Positions 1 through 8,715 are shown, counted from the stretch's first letter. The stretch: 20,909 nucleotides of DNA from Branchiostoma floridae (GCF_000003815.2 NW_023365724.1:314627-335535); one strand, 5' to 3'. A program made the numbers and translations. Notes: a model not told the origin generated them from the sequence alone.

Positions 1-355
1 CTTTTAACAAAAATGCCCCTGCAGATCTAGAGCAACCTGCTAGAGGGCCCAAATATACACCACTATCCCTTATGTCACAAGCTATCTGCCATCCAAAAAT
101 CAAGACCATAGCACATCCAGTTCAAAAGATCCATAAAATGAATTTCTGTTGCAGTACCAAGGTCACATACCAGGGGCCCAAAATTGACCTTGACCTTTGT
201 CTTCCCAACACCTACTCACAAACCAAATATCACCGTAATTCATCCAGAGGTTCCTGAGTTATGCTAACTACAAAAATCAGGACACACAGACAGACACACA
301 CACAGACACACACACAGACACACCCAAAACTATATCTCCATTTTTCATGGAGATA
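1..355 (-). repeat. Interspersed hairpin/TG repeat, copy 1 (partial)
   Basis: This is a minus-strand copy of the repeat that also occurs at about 1527-1722 (minus), 1768-2545 (plus) and 2646-3420 (plus). Shared landmarks are CAGTACCAAGGTCAC, a ggggcccaaaatt stretch, TTGACCTTGACCTTTG, a CA-rich tract at about 280-325, and a terminal hairpin at 333-355 (TATCTCCAT, loop ttttc, ATGGAGATA). The copy is cut by the left window edge. No coding capacity is seen, and I do not recognise the family. It is non-autonomous in appearance. Confidence 0.75.
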
Positions 356-529
356 ATCACTGTGTACTGCGTTGTGCTGTTGCGTAAGAGTCACTGTAAG
401 ACTATGAACATTTCTCTGACATTGGTACAGAAATACCTGACAAAAGTGGCACTGGTAAGCCAGGAATATTTATTTACCAACAATTTCTTAAGTTCGCAGT
501 GTTGAGGTGTTATCGAGTTTTCCTTTCAG

Positions 530-611
530 ATAGAAAAGACAGAAGACTGCTGCAAACATCAGTAAGGTTCAGATTAAGACCTTTCAAAGTCCTAATCCCA
601 GCTGGAAAAAG
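530..611 (+). CDS. Candidate internal exon, unknown gene
   Basis: A pyrimidine-rich acceptor (gttttcctttcag) is followed by 82 nt and then an excellent donor, AAAAG/GTAAGTATG, with GT at 612-613. Only one reading frame is open across the segment, with two bases of a split codon at each end. It encodes a short basic peptide of about 26 complete codons (RKDRRLLQTS...). I see no partner exon on the plus strand nearby and recognise no domain. It could be an untranslated exon or a chance pair of splice sites. Confidence 0.25.
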
Positions 612-900
612 GTAAGTATGAGGATTTCAGATGCAAGTTTGCTTTTCAAAGCTTGAATCACTGAAACAGTAGAATTGCCTTTCGTCGGACAGAAAACAAA
701 AAACAAAAAGAAGCCCGACTAAGACGCCCAAAAAGACGTCGAAAACAAGCCGGAGCCTAGCTAAAGTCTCTTGATGTTCTAAGCTTGGAGAGTAATCTTA
801 ATGTTTATCTCCAGAAAATGAAAGTATTTTGTTTTTGTGTTTGTTCCTTTTATTCTTCCTCCTCTTCTCCCGTAAACAAATCAGTGGGCTTGGACCGTCT

Positions 901-914
901 GTCACCATGGTAAC
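901..914. promoter_or_regulatory. RFX X-box-like palindrome
   Basis: GTCACCATGGTAAC matches the RFX X-box consensus GTNRCC-N(0-3)-RGYAAC with a 2-bp spacer. It lies outside the repeats recognised here. No start site is visible next to it, so function is only suggested. Confidence 0.35.
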
Positions 915-1027
915 TGGTATAGTGGCAGACGCCATGTGGCGTTCTATTACATTATGCAGCAAGTGGTAGGACAGTGCTGAAGTCAAGGGACCTGATACAT
1001 TTGTATATGAATATACTGCAGAACAGA

Positions 1028-1197
1028 GTTATCTCCAGGCAGATTTGCCGGTGCCATATTAAAGATAGTATCAAAGGAGCCTAGCACGGGCTAAAGGGAG
1101 TCAGCCTCCGGTGCCCGGCTGACTCCCTTTGGCCGGCCATACTCCTTGGCCAGCTTTGGTACTATCATATGGCACCGGTAAATCTGCCTGGAGATTA
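1028..1197. repeat. Foldback (long inverted-repeat) element
   Basis: The whole 170-bp segment folds on itself. The left arm ATCTCCAGGCAGATTTGCCG (from 1031) is matched by the right arm CGGTAAATCTGCCTGGAGAT (to 1195), with GTGCCATAT and ATATGGCAC next inside, followed by GATAGTAtCAAAG and CTTTGGTACTATC. The centre is a second strong stem, AAAGGGAGTCAGCC at 1093-1106 with GGCTGACTCCCTTT ending at 1130. This is the architecture of a foldback MITE without coding capacity. A clear target-site duplication is not evident. Confidence 0.8.
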
Positions 1198-1526
1198 CAG
1201 ACAGATCAGCTTGTTAGGTTAGACCAAGGACATACGATCCAGAACGGATCCTTTCGGCTGGCAAAGAAAAATTGACAGGACAAATCCAGGCTACTGGAGG
1301 TTATCTGGGGGACGCGATTATATACGGTTGATAACGTTATAAAACTAATTGAAATTCGCTTATTTAAAATGAGCCTTTTTACTCTGGTAATCATTGAGAG
1401 AAACTTCAGTAGAGGATCAAGTACGCAACATATCGATGAGCGGAACATCCTTTTTCAATGTTATGAGGTTTCAAGTGGAAATACCCGAATGTACCCGTAN
1501 NNNNNNNCGAGATGGCAAAACCGGAA
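1198..1526. other. Region without recognised gene, contains 8 N
   Basis: No gene, repeat or motif is recognised. Positions 1500-1507 are undetermined bases. An 80-codon minus-strand frame at 1206-1448 has no recognisable family features. Confidence 0.5.
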
Positions 1527-1722
1527 GTTGCGCTGCAGTACCAAGGATAGCCGCTAGGGGGCCCAAAATCTAATCACTTCCAGCTTTGATCACACACTAC
1601 CAACACACCAAGTATGAAACCAATCCACCAGATCGTTCATGAGTTATGTTGTTTACACACACACACACAGACACACACACAAACACAAAATATAACCTCC
1701 ATGACATTTCATGGAGGTTATA
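1527..1722 (-). repeat. Interspersed hairpin/TG repeat, copy 2 (short)
   Basis: This is a short minus-strand copy of the repeat at 1-355. It shares CTGCAGTACCAAGGA, gggggcccaaaatct and a CA tract at about 1652-1686. It ends in a perfect hairpin at 1691-1722: TATAACCTCCATGA, loop catt, TCATGGAGGTTATA. About 45 bp separate it from the oppositely oriented copy 3, giving a head-to-head pair. Confidence 0.7.
1691..1722. repeat. Perfect 14-bp-stem hairpin at repeat terminus
   Basis: A 14-bp perfect inverted repeat around a 4-nt loop. The same position in copy 1 holds a 9-bp stem with different bases (333-355), and copy 3 begins with TATCTCC...GGAGATA. The structure is kept while the sequence varies, which suggests a structural end signal. 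Confidence 0.75.
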
Positions 1723-1767
1723 ACCTATTGCAATAATTATCAGTTGTTTATGGTTGAGTCGAGTTGT

Positions 1768-2545
1768 TATCTCCTGGAAAAATGGAGATATAGTTTTTGG
1801 TGTGTCTATGTGTCTGTCTGTGTGTGTGTGTGTCTGTGTATCCGAAATTTTGTAGTGAGTACAACTCTGATGAATCTCTGGATGGATTACGATGATACTT
1901 GGTTTGTAGGTTGGTGTCGGGAAGAAAAAGGCCAAGGTCAATTTTGGGCCACCTGATATGTGACCTTGGTACTGCAACAGGATATCATTTTTTTTTTCTT
2001 TTGAACTGGATCTGTTATGGTCTTGATATTTGGATGGCAGATAGCTTGTGACGTAAGGGATATGTGGCGTATATTTGGCCCCTCTACCAGGTTGCTCTGG
2101 AACTGCATGGGCATTTTTGTCAAAATCTTCTTAAGTTGAATAACTGAAGAAGAGAGTGACAAATTTACATGATAATTGGTATGTAGGTAGCTTAGACAGA
2201 GATGTACATCTTGAAGTGCAAATTATACAAATTTACTCTTAATTTGCGTATCTAATGAGGAAAATCTGTATTTGCAGTGTTTCTTTTATAGAACTTAAAT
2301 ACATGCGCAAATATATATGTACTTTGTGGCAGGTGGAACATTATTAGATAATTATGCAAATAAGTCCATAATCAATGCAAAAGTGCCATAATTTATCGAT
2401 GTGGTAAATGATTGAACAATTAACATAGTGAACAGCGTAGGTTATTTTCAGTTGTACATAATTAAGCATAGATGATGCAAATGTGCAAGTCATTCACATA
2501 ATCAGACTATTTAATGGAGATATGAGGTCTCCGAACTCTTGTTTT
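1768..2545 (+). repeat. Interspersed hairpin/TG repeat, copy 3 (near full length)
   Basis: This begins with a hairpin (TATCTCC/GGAGATA), then a TG tract at about 1800-1840, then a body containing GGCCAAGGTCAATTTTGGG, TGACCTTGGTACTGCA and gcatttttgtcaaaatc. It continues into an AT-rich tail that ends gaggtctccgaactcttg. It aligns collinearly with 2646-3420 over about 770 bp. No transposase or reverse transcriptase is encoded. The long frames on either strand here are artefacts of the TG/CA tract. Confidence 0.75.
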
Positions 2546-2640
2546 TGGTTGTTTTTCGTGGTTTCAAGTTGTTTTCGGTATTTAGTTCAAATTGTTTTCG
2601 GTTGTTTTCGGTAATTGGTGAAAGTTGTTTTCGGTTTCTA
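2540..2640 (+). repeat. Degenerate GTTGTTTTCGG tandem tract
   Basis: Several imperfect copies of a G-T-rich unit (gttgttttcggt) lie between direct repeat copies 3 and 4. It looks like a decayed minisatellite grown from the repeat tail, since the tail of copy 4 has a related gtagtttttggtagttc run. Confidence 0.55.
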
Positions 2641-2645
2641 TCATC

Positions 2646-3420
2646 TTAATGAAAAATTGAGATATGGTTGTGTGTGTGTGTGTGTGTGTTTATGTCTGTC
2701 TGTGTGTCCAGATTTTTGTAGTGAGCATAACTCAAGAACCTCTCAATGGATTTCAATGATATTTGGTTTGTGAGTAGGCGTTGGGAAGACAAAGGTCAAG
2801 GTCAGTTTTTGGCCCCCTGATTTGTGACCTTGGTACTGCAGCAGAAATTCATTGTTTTTTAAAATCTTTTGAGTTGGATCTGCTATGGTCTTGATTTTTT
2901 TTTGTGGCAGATAACTTGTGACATAAGGGATATGTGGTGTATATTTGGTCTCCCTAGCAGGATGCTCTGGAATTGCGGGGGCATTTTTGTCAAAATCTAC
3001 TAAGGACGATAACTGAAGAAGGGAATGACAAATTTACATGATATTTGGTATGTAGGTAGCGTAGACAGAGATTCACATCAAGAAGTGCAACTTATGTAAA
3101 CTGACAGTTAATTTGAATATCTTATTAGGAAAATCAGTATTCGCGGTGTTTCCTTTGAAGAACTCAAATACATGCAATATATGTAGTATGTGGCAGGTGG
3201 GACATTATCAGATACCAATTATGCAATTAAGTCCCTTATTTGCATAATTAATGCCAGAGTACCGAAATCCATCGATGTGGTATATGCTTGGACAATCAAA
3301 ATAGTGACCAGCGTAGTTTTTTACAGGTGTATATAACTAATTATAGATATGCAAATGTGGAAGACATTTACATAATCAGACTATTTCATAGAGATATGAG
3401 GTCTACGAACTCTTGTTTTT
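2646..3420 (+). repeat. Interspersed hairpin/TG repeat, copy 4 (near full length)
   Basis: This is a direct copy of 1768-2545, in the same order: degenerate hairpin, TG tract at about 2663-2692, GACAAAGGTCAAGGTCAG at about 2788, TGACCTTGGTACTGCAGCAG, the tail block ATGACAAATTTACATGATAT, and the end block atgaggtctacgaactcttg. Point differences are spread along its length. The two copies are about 870 bp apart, from tandem insertion or local duplication. Confidence 0.75.
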
Positions 3421-3675
3421 GTAGTTTTTGGTAGTTCTTGGTTTTTAGTGGGACCCGTTTATACCTCTCTACACATCATCATATCTACCTTCCTACTGGT
3501 GTGCCTTTATATACCCCGAGGTATATTTAGAATAGGGTAAAAAAACAGAATTCAATACAAATTTACCGAAATATGGACGAAAGGGAAATAGAAAGTTGGT
3601 ATATGTTCCACCGTCGCTGTTACGGATGATAAATATAAGCAAGTTTAGAACAGCTCATATCAAACGAATTGTTAC
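3421..3675. other. Intron of the sulfotransferase gene, downstream of exon 3
   Basis: This lies 3' of coding exon 3 on the minus strand. No next exon can be identified here, and none is found in 1-3420. The remaining exons are therefore outside the window or too short to see. Confidence 0.5.
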
Positions 3676-3932
3676 CTTTCTATCGGGTTCCTCGTAACGA
3701 CAATGCTGTAATAGGACGATACACGATGGTCTATCTCTTCCTTATTGTACGTGTTTAATAGTCTTGAAGTGATAGAGCCCTTGTTTATCTTCAATTCCTT
3801 CGCTGTCATATTATAACCATGTTCCAGATTATATAACAAAGCCGATGTTGTAGTGCTTCCTGTTTTTCCAGTCCGACAATATATGATTTTTCTATTTTCA
3901 CTCACGACGAAGTAAAATGGATTCAGGGATTT
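3676..3932 (-). CDS. Carbohydrate sulfotransferase, coding exon 3 (PAPS-binding core)
   Basis: A 257-nt exon bounded by acceptor ttctttttcag (AG at 3934-3933) and donor GAAAG/GTAACA (GT at 3675-3674). It starts in phase 0 and ends two bases into an Arg codon. The encoded segment holds YCRTGKTGSTT, which fits the 5'-phosphosulfate loop, and VVTRNPIER, which fits the 3'-phosphate-binding motif. Between them, EEIDHRVSSY matches the INHRLKSY-type stretch of the CHST8-14/HNK-1 sulfotransferase family. Such enzymes move sulfate from PAPS to glycans in the Golgi lumen. The usual Pro of the loop (xPKxGxT) is Gly here. The rest of the catalytic domain lies off the left side. Confidence 0.85.
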
Positions 3933-4442
3933 CTGAAAAAGAATGGAAAGGGGTATCGGATTTTAAAACATCAGCAATAGCTATGCACATCTTTGTCAAG
4001 CTGATTGTTACATTTACAGTTTAAAAGAATGCCATTTTAGCCATCTTTTATCTTAACCCTCAAGCACCCGACCTTTTTTTGCGACTAAAATGACCGAGTG
4101 GGGTCCAAACGGACCCCAAAATGTTTTGTTCATAAAATCTCAGTACCATTTCTTATCGCCGATCATTGTATATGCATTGCTTCTTCAATGTAAGAGGAAG
4201 ATTTTGAGATGTAAGTGTGTTGCTTATTCCAACTCATTATCATAATTTATGCAAAAGTTCAGAAGGACCACGTTTTGCACTAAACCTATTCCGACCAGAT
4301 AGGGGAATTTTGAGGCCCTCAGCAACATTTATGTCGCATAACTCATGAACGGCTAGAGCTAAAGCTACGAAACTTGGTAATTTATCAAAAAATATTGTTT
4401 GCAAAAGTTTTTGGTCAATAAAGTAAGTTTATCATTTTTGGG

Positions 4443-4458
4443 GGTTGCCATGGCAACC
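4443..4458. promoter_or_regulatory. Perfect RFX X-box palindrome in P1
   Basis: GGTTGCCATGGCAACC is a 16-bp perfect palindrome that contains the optimal X-box GTTGCCATGGCAAC. The identical 16-mer recurs in P2 at 9561-9576. Confidence 0.6.
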
Positions 4459-4611
4459 ATATTCTAACAGGCATATTTTTGCCAAAGTTTGACAATTTCA
4501 ATTTAAACAAGGGTTTCTTGGTAGACTACACCTGTTTTCTGACAACAGTTAAATTCTATGAAATTCAATGTAATTTTCATGACTTAAAATGTTTAATTTA
4601 TGCTAATTTCA

Positions 4612-4665
4612 TGACGTCATTGGTCAAAATCCAAGATGGCCGCCCTGATTAGGTAAATGACGTCA
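4612..4665. promoter_or_regulatory. CRE-CCAAT-YY1-CRE cassette in P1
   Basis: Two full palindromic cAMP-response elements, TGACGTCA, at 4612-4619 and 4658-4665 flank CCAAGATGGCCGCC (4631-4644), a YY1-type site. An inverted CCAAT box (ATTGG) abuts the first CRE. The same order and spacing occur in P2 and P3. Confidence 0.6.
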
Positions 4666-5032
4666 TAATGTCGTCACATTACATGTTGATGACACATAAT
4701 TTTTTGTGAGGATTAAGGGTTACATTCTTATTATTTTATGAAAGTTTGGTAGTCATACTATAAGTGGTTAAGGAGTTAGTCTCCAAAGTTTGTTTTAAAA
4801 ACTGCACATTTTTGCTGGGGTCCGTTTGGACCCCAGAGGGACTGAACACAAACTTTCTTTATAATTTCCACATAATTGTACCAATATTTGCGTAAACTTA
4901 GGAGAAGGTATAAGACTTATTGACTGACAAAGTTACGGAAGGATATTTTCCTCAAATCAAAAATGATCAAATGGCACTTCAAAATGTACGCCTGGGGTCC
5001 AAACGGACCCCACTCGGGTGTTTGAGGGTTAA

Positions 5033-5591
5033 CTTAATAGAAAAACTTCATTAAATTGACGAGCAGATATATTGACTGTTTTAAAATTGGATTTTAAATG
5101 TCAGTACCATAGTGATCTTTAGACGCAAAGCAACTAGATGTCCCGCCATTTTTGACTCCTGTAAGTCTAAAATGAATCATCATATGACCAGCAAAATTTC
5201 AAAGAATTATGTAGTCTGTAGACTTCTGGCGATTTTAAGAAATCTGTCGCAAGGACGACGTAACATGACGTAATTATGGTGTTATCAATTTCAATTTATT
5301 GGCTAGATTATTTCGAAGAAGATTAGAAAATGTTCTTAAAACCATTCACATTTGTTTTGGGTAAGATGTAAATGTTTCATATTTGAGGATGGTAAACATA
5401 GATAATGTCTCAAACAATGATTTGTTTGTGTTAGCAAAATGTCTTTATTGTTTGTAACTCTTTTCTTTGCAATATGTTATTATTTGTAGCAACGTGAACA
5501 TTGATTAATTATATTAATAAATTACGATGACAGGTCCAGTTGAAATATTATCGATGTATATGGTTGTAATAAAATAAATTGAGCTATTAAC
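5033..5591 (-). other. Intron part upstream of piggyBac derivative P1
   Basis: AT-rich sequence between P1 and coding exon 2. No gene, repeat or RNA is recognised. Confidence 0.6.
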
Positions 5592-5716
5592 TTTGTAATT
5601 CAAGAGATTACTGACCGCACTTGACGAAAAATTACTCTGACAGTATTTGGCAAGCAAGGACTTCCTTCTTTGCTGTTCCGTTTCCACCAATCTGTCCACG
5701 GCCTCTTCGTCAGAAT
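5592..5716 (-). CDS. Carbohydrate sulfotransferase, coding exon 2 (stem region)
   Basis: A 125-nt exon from acceptor ctattctctgaaag (AG at 5718-5717) to a weaker donor, TACAAA/GTTAAT (GT at 5591-5590). It takes up the single base left by exon 1 to form an Asp codon, then reads 41 further codons and ends in phase 0, as exon 3 needs. The peptide is acidic, then basic: DSDEEAVDRLVETEQQRRKS, then LLAKYCQSNF. The cluster of Arg residues followed by a Cys resembles the stem of CHST family members ahead of the sulfotransferase core. No catalytic residues are expected here. Agreement of both phases is the main support. Confidence 0.75.
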
Positions 5717-5933
5717 CTTTCAGAGAATAGAAATAAGATTTGATATTTTATTAGCTAAATTCTAGCTCTGTCATACAAAAAAAAGGACGTCGGTTCGACC
5801 GAAGCAGGCAAAATATTAGCCCGGCGGTTCTCGTCAATCAATGTCCCTCCAAAAAGCTAACGCTGAATGTATTTTCTTTGTACGGTAGCAAGACCTTACC
5901 CCCACTAGACAATTTTTAGTGCGGCAACCTTAC

Positions 5934-6075
5934 CTTCTTCATTTTTAACTTCCGCTTGAAAAGAAACTTTCAATGTTCCAGGCTCATGATAAAGATATAT
6001 GTAGATAATAATTAGCACGGAGATGAACGCCAACAATACTTTACAGAAATGTTGAAACAGTCCGACTGTAGTCAT
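5934..6075 (-). CDS. Carbohydrate sulfotransferase, coding exon 1 (type II signal anchor)
   Basis: The ATG at 6075-6073 opens a 142-nt coding part ending at donor GAAG/GTAAGG (GT at 5933-5932), leaving one base of the next codon. The peptide begins with a short cytoplasmic tail (MTTVGLFQHFCK). A hydrophobic segment of about 20 residues follows at roughly 13-33 (VLLAFISVLIIIYIYLY), and then a polar stem. This is the single-pass type II topology of Golgi sulfotransferases. No signal cleavage site is apparent. With exons 2 and 3 it gives about 174 residues of N-terminal protein. Confidence 0.8.
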
Positions 6076-6297
6076 TTTCGTCTTCCTCTGATTTGCTGCA
6101 ACAATACATATGAAAAATTATTTAGGGACCTTGTATTGCCATTAATTGGTAACATGTATCGCTAGAATATTGCTAAGAAGACGAATGGAAAATTACATTT
6201 AAAGGTTATTTCTGTTGGCGAAATCCTTCAAATTCCAAATTATCAATACCATATCTTCTTTACTCACTATATCTTTAAACAATTATAAGTACTTACA
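6076..6297 (-). other. Probable 5' untranslated intron of the sulfotransferase gene
   Basis: A good donor, GTTT/GTAAGTA (GT at 6296-6295), and an acceptor ttgttgcag (AG at 6097-6096) lie upstream of the ATG. They define an intron at 6296-6096 and a 20-nt leader on coding exon 1. An untranslated exon would then end at 6297, with the promoter near 6300-6450. A TTTTAAAA run lies near 6410, but no firm TATA box can be named. Confidence 0.45.
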
Positions 6298-6670
6298 AAC
6301 AAGCGTTCGACCGTTCCTCTAGTCTTCCGTATCTTGATCTGGCCCAAAGTAGTTATCATGTATAGTTAGAGGAGGCGTGACGCTAGCAAGAGGTCAAAGG
6401 TGCCTGGTTTTAAAAGTAGTAACGAATCAGGACAGCGTAACAAAATTTTCGTCATAGTCCTTTGCAACTAGGAGTACAGAGGAATTTTCAGATACGAAAA
6501 GTAGGAAAAGTCCTTTTACCCGTGACAAAGAAGATTTATTGAGTGACTTAAATTCTGAATGCTAATTCTACCAATTACATTGAAGTGTAACTTTTGTCTG
6601 ATTACTTTAAATAATTATAGATTCACTCCAGATCATAGAGATTTGTACCAGATAGAAACACTTTTGATAC
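6298..6670. other. Probable upstream region of the sulfotransferase gene
   Basis: The possible first exon and promoter of the minus-strand gene lie here. No gene is recognised. Past 6550 the sequence merges into the tandem array. Confidence 0.35.
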
Positions 6671-6680
6671 TCTTACTCCT

Positions 6681-7431
6681 GCGATTTTTCCCAGAACTGC
6701 ACTTGTTTCGTTGCAATCATTTTAATCGAAGAATAAGGTAATATACTTATGTGGTAGCGGTAAGTAGCATGTAAGGATAATCATAAATAAATTAACAGAA
6801 AATTGGAGCTTAATATTTGGTTCCAGACAAGTAACACTATGGTTCTTATACAGACTAAGAGGACTCCTTGCGGTTGTACCTGTTACATATGTTATTGCTT
6901 AGAGTTTTTTTTTGATGGATCAAAGAGGGCACCTGCGATTTTTCCCGGAACAGCACTTATTTCGTTACAATCATTACAATCTATGAATAAGCTAATATAC
7001 TTATGTGGTAGCGGTAAATAGTATGTAAGGATAATTAAAAATAAATTAACAGAAAATAGGAGCTTAATATTTGGTTCTAGACAGGTAAGCATATAATTCT
7101 TATATATTCTCAATGTAATTGCTTGATTTTTTTTCGGTGGTTCAAAGAGGGCACCTGCGATTTTATCTGGTACTGCACTTGTTTCGTTTTGTTTTGTTCA
7201 TTTATTTATTTACAGAATTGAATACAAAAAACATAATACGAAGCAATGCATCAAGTAGGTGCAGGAGGAGGGAAAAGCGAACTACTTTATACTAGACGAA
7301 ATTTATTACAATCTACAATCTGAATAAACGAATAATAAACGAATCGATGAATAAGGTGAAGAACTTAATGTGGTAGCGGTAAATTTTAAGTAAGGATAAT
7401 CAAAAACGAATTAAGATAGAATACGAGATTA
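6681..7431 (+). repeat. Tandem array of three ~220-255 bp units
   Basis: Units begin with CTGCGATTTT at 6681, 6935 and 7157. Each is followed by a tgcacttgtttcgtt block, then ACTTATGTGGTAGCGGTAA (from about 6745 and 6999, degenerate near 7364), then GTAAGGATAAT and AATTAACAGAAAAT-type sequence. The third unit is split by about 117 bp of unrelated sequence at about 7189-7305. No conserved reading frame runs through the units. Confidence 0.75.
7189..7305. mobile_element. Small insertion inside tandem unit 3
   Basis: Comparison with units 1 and 2 shows that the block from gtttcgtt to ttacaatc is interrupted by an insert. The insert starts ttgttcatttatttatttacag and ends ctttatactagacgaaa. It may be a short retroposon tail, but no poly-A or clear target duplication proves this. 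Confidence 0.4.
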
Positions 7432-7547
7432 CAGAAGGATAATTAAAGAACGGCAGATTTGCATCATCGTAGGCATGCAGGTAGATTAGGAAGAGATTTA
7501 CACACATAGAGGAGAATCTATTTGAAGGAACACCATTTCCATTATAC

Positions 7548-7690
7548 AACTTTCGGTCATATGTGCATTTATGTGCTGATAATAGAATATGAATTTACGA
7601 CACTGTCAAAATGCCCTTAGTGTGGTGAGGTCAGCAATTACCAGGAATATACTTATTTGCAGCTACGGACCTTTATAAAACAGCTGTTTG
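7548..7690 (+). repeat. Direct repeat U, copy 1
   Basis: Similar in order to 8506-8715. Shared blocks are GTCATATGTGCATT, AATTTACGACA, the gaggtcagcaattaccaggaata / gagatcagcagtaaccaggaata region, and the agcTGTTTGA / gcTGTTCAACA end. It stops at the 100-N gap. Confidence 0.55.
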
Positions 7691-7693
7691 ATG

Positions 7694-7793
7694 NNNNNNN
7701 NNNNNNNNNNNNNNNNNNNNNNNNNNNNNNNNNNNNNNNNNNNNNNNNNNNNNNNNNNNNNNNNNNNNNNNNNNNNNNNNNNNNNNNNNNNNN
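7694..7793. other. Assembly gap (100 N)
   Basis: Exactly 100 undetermined bases, a typical placeholder size, so the true length is unknown. Confidence 0.95.
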
Positions 7794-7920
7794 AATGAAG
7801 TGATTGCACAAAGCAGTGTGGCCTAAGGTCTATTGATACGGAGATAAGTAAAAGTCTGATTAGAAAGAAAAATAACGAAAAAAAAAAGAAAGAAATGAAT
7901 AAGAGTCTTCTATATACTTA

Positions 7921-8388
7921 GGTAACCCTCTAAGTGAGCATCGGAGTCAGCTGTATGGATCAAAATTGCCCCCTAGCAGGTCATGAGATGATTGCAGAAA
8001 AAAATAATAGCTGCAAAAATGATATGACTCGAAAGGGGTTCTCAATGACACGTAAGGATTGACGATTGTCCACATGCCACAATGGCTCTGTAAAAATTAC
8101 AGTTAGAGGGAAAAGGAATGTGTGGAATGAATCAAAGAAACAAAGTGGCGTCATTATTTTACAAACAAAATCAGTCCATATCGAGTACTAAACACTGTGA
8201 TGAGGTTACATATCTGTGTTGGCCTTGTTCATTACTGCAGTATAATAGTGCCAAGGTATTTAGGCGGCTGTTCTGAAATTGATACAATCTACTACTTAAA
8301 AACACGCGAATTTACAGAATTCATACAACCCACCACCTTTGCGAAGAATCATACGAATAAAATTGAATGTATGCAATATATAAATAGA
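7921..8388 (+). repeat. Interspersed repeat R, copy 1 (plus)
   Basis: The reverse complement of this segment matches 14897-15335 over about 440 bp at high identity, and its first part (to about 8110) matches 16388-16570 more loosely. Shared blocks include CTAAGTGAGCATCGGAGTC, the atgacacgtaaggattgac region, AATCAGTCCATATCGAGTAC and ATGATGAGGTTACAT-type sequence. The open frame at 8197-8418 is shared with copy 2 only because the DNA is shared. No domain is recognised. Confidence 0.75.
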
Positions 8389-8505
8389 TACCAAACTACT
8401 GTTCATATCTATATATAACGGTTCGTATATCAAAATAGTAATTGCCATTAGAATGTAGTACTTAAATATTCCATGCTTTGTAGTGGCAAACTGCTAGACA
8501 ACGTT

Positions 8506-8715
8506 TTGTCATATGTGCATTAAGCCTTTTGGGTATGAATATGCAATGGAGTTTGTTTCATGTCGTACTGCGTTGTTGAAGAAGGCCTTGTATGTTTTGA
8601 TTGACAGTATAGTCCCGTTAAAAACAGAAATATCAATTTACGACATTGCCAAATTTCACAGAGAGTAGGAGAGATCAGCAGTAACCAGGAATAGACTTAC
8701 CTTGCTCTTAAAAAT
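8506..8715 (+). repeat. Direct repeat U, copy 2
   Basis: Partner of 7548-7690. The two copies bracket repeat R copy 1 and the gap. It is longer because of internal insertions. Confidence 0.5.

Larger units (their letters stand above)
356..1027. other. Region without recognised gene
   Basis: No convincing gene is visible. It contains a possible 82-nt plus-strand exon at 530-611 and, at 901-914, GTCACCATGGTAAC, which fits the RFX X-box pattern GTNRCC-N(0-3)-RGYAAC. Short open frames at 798-986 do not resemble a protein family. Confidence 0.5.
4053..5032 (-). mobile_element. Non-autonomous piggyBac derivative P1 (minus orientation)
   Basis: TTAA target duplications lie at 4053-4056 and 5029-5032, with ends CCCTCAAGCACCCGA (left) and TCGGGTGTTTGAGGG (right). 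The left end carries the TTTTTTTGCGACTAAAATGAC block that marks the 3' end of the complete element at 16629-20394, so P1 is reversed. The 18-bp palindrome occurs at 4100-4117, 4817-4834 and 4994-5011. The interior has no transposase. It holds an RFX-like palindrome (4443-4458) and a CRE/YY1-like cassette (4612-4665). It sits in the intron between sulfotransferase coding exons 2 and 3, about 120 bp upstream of exon 3. Confidence 0.9.

Noticed and set aside
1597-1977. 126-codon minus frame and 81-codon plus frame
   Set aside because: Both are created by CA/TG tracts inside the interspersed repeat.
2540-2640. Telomere-like or satellite array
   Set aside because: The GTTGTTTTCGG copies are few and irregular and do not match a telomere repeat.
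6681-7431. CRISPR-like array
   Set aside because: Units of 220-255 bp are diverged along their whole length and the sequence is eukaryotic; there are no short identical repeats with unique spacers.
8197-8418. Open frame similar to minus-strand 14899-15087, suggesting a gene family
   Set aside because: Similarity is explained by repeat R at the DNA level; no domain, start context or splice sites support a protein.
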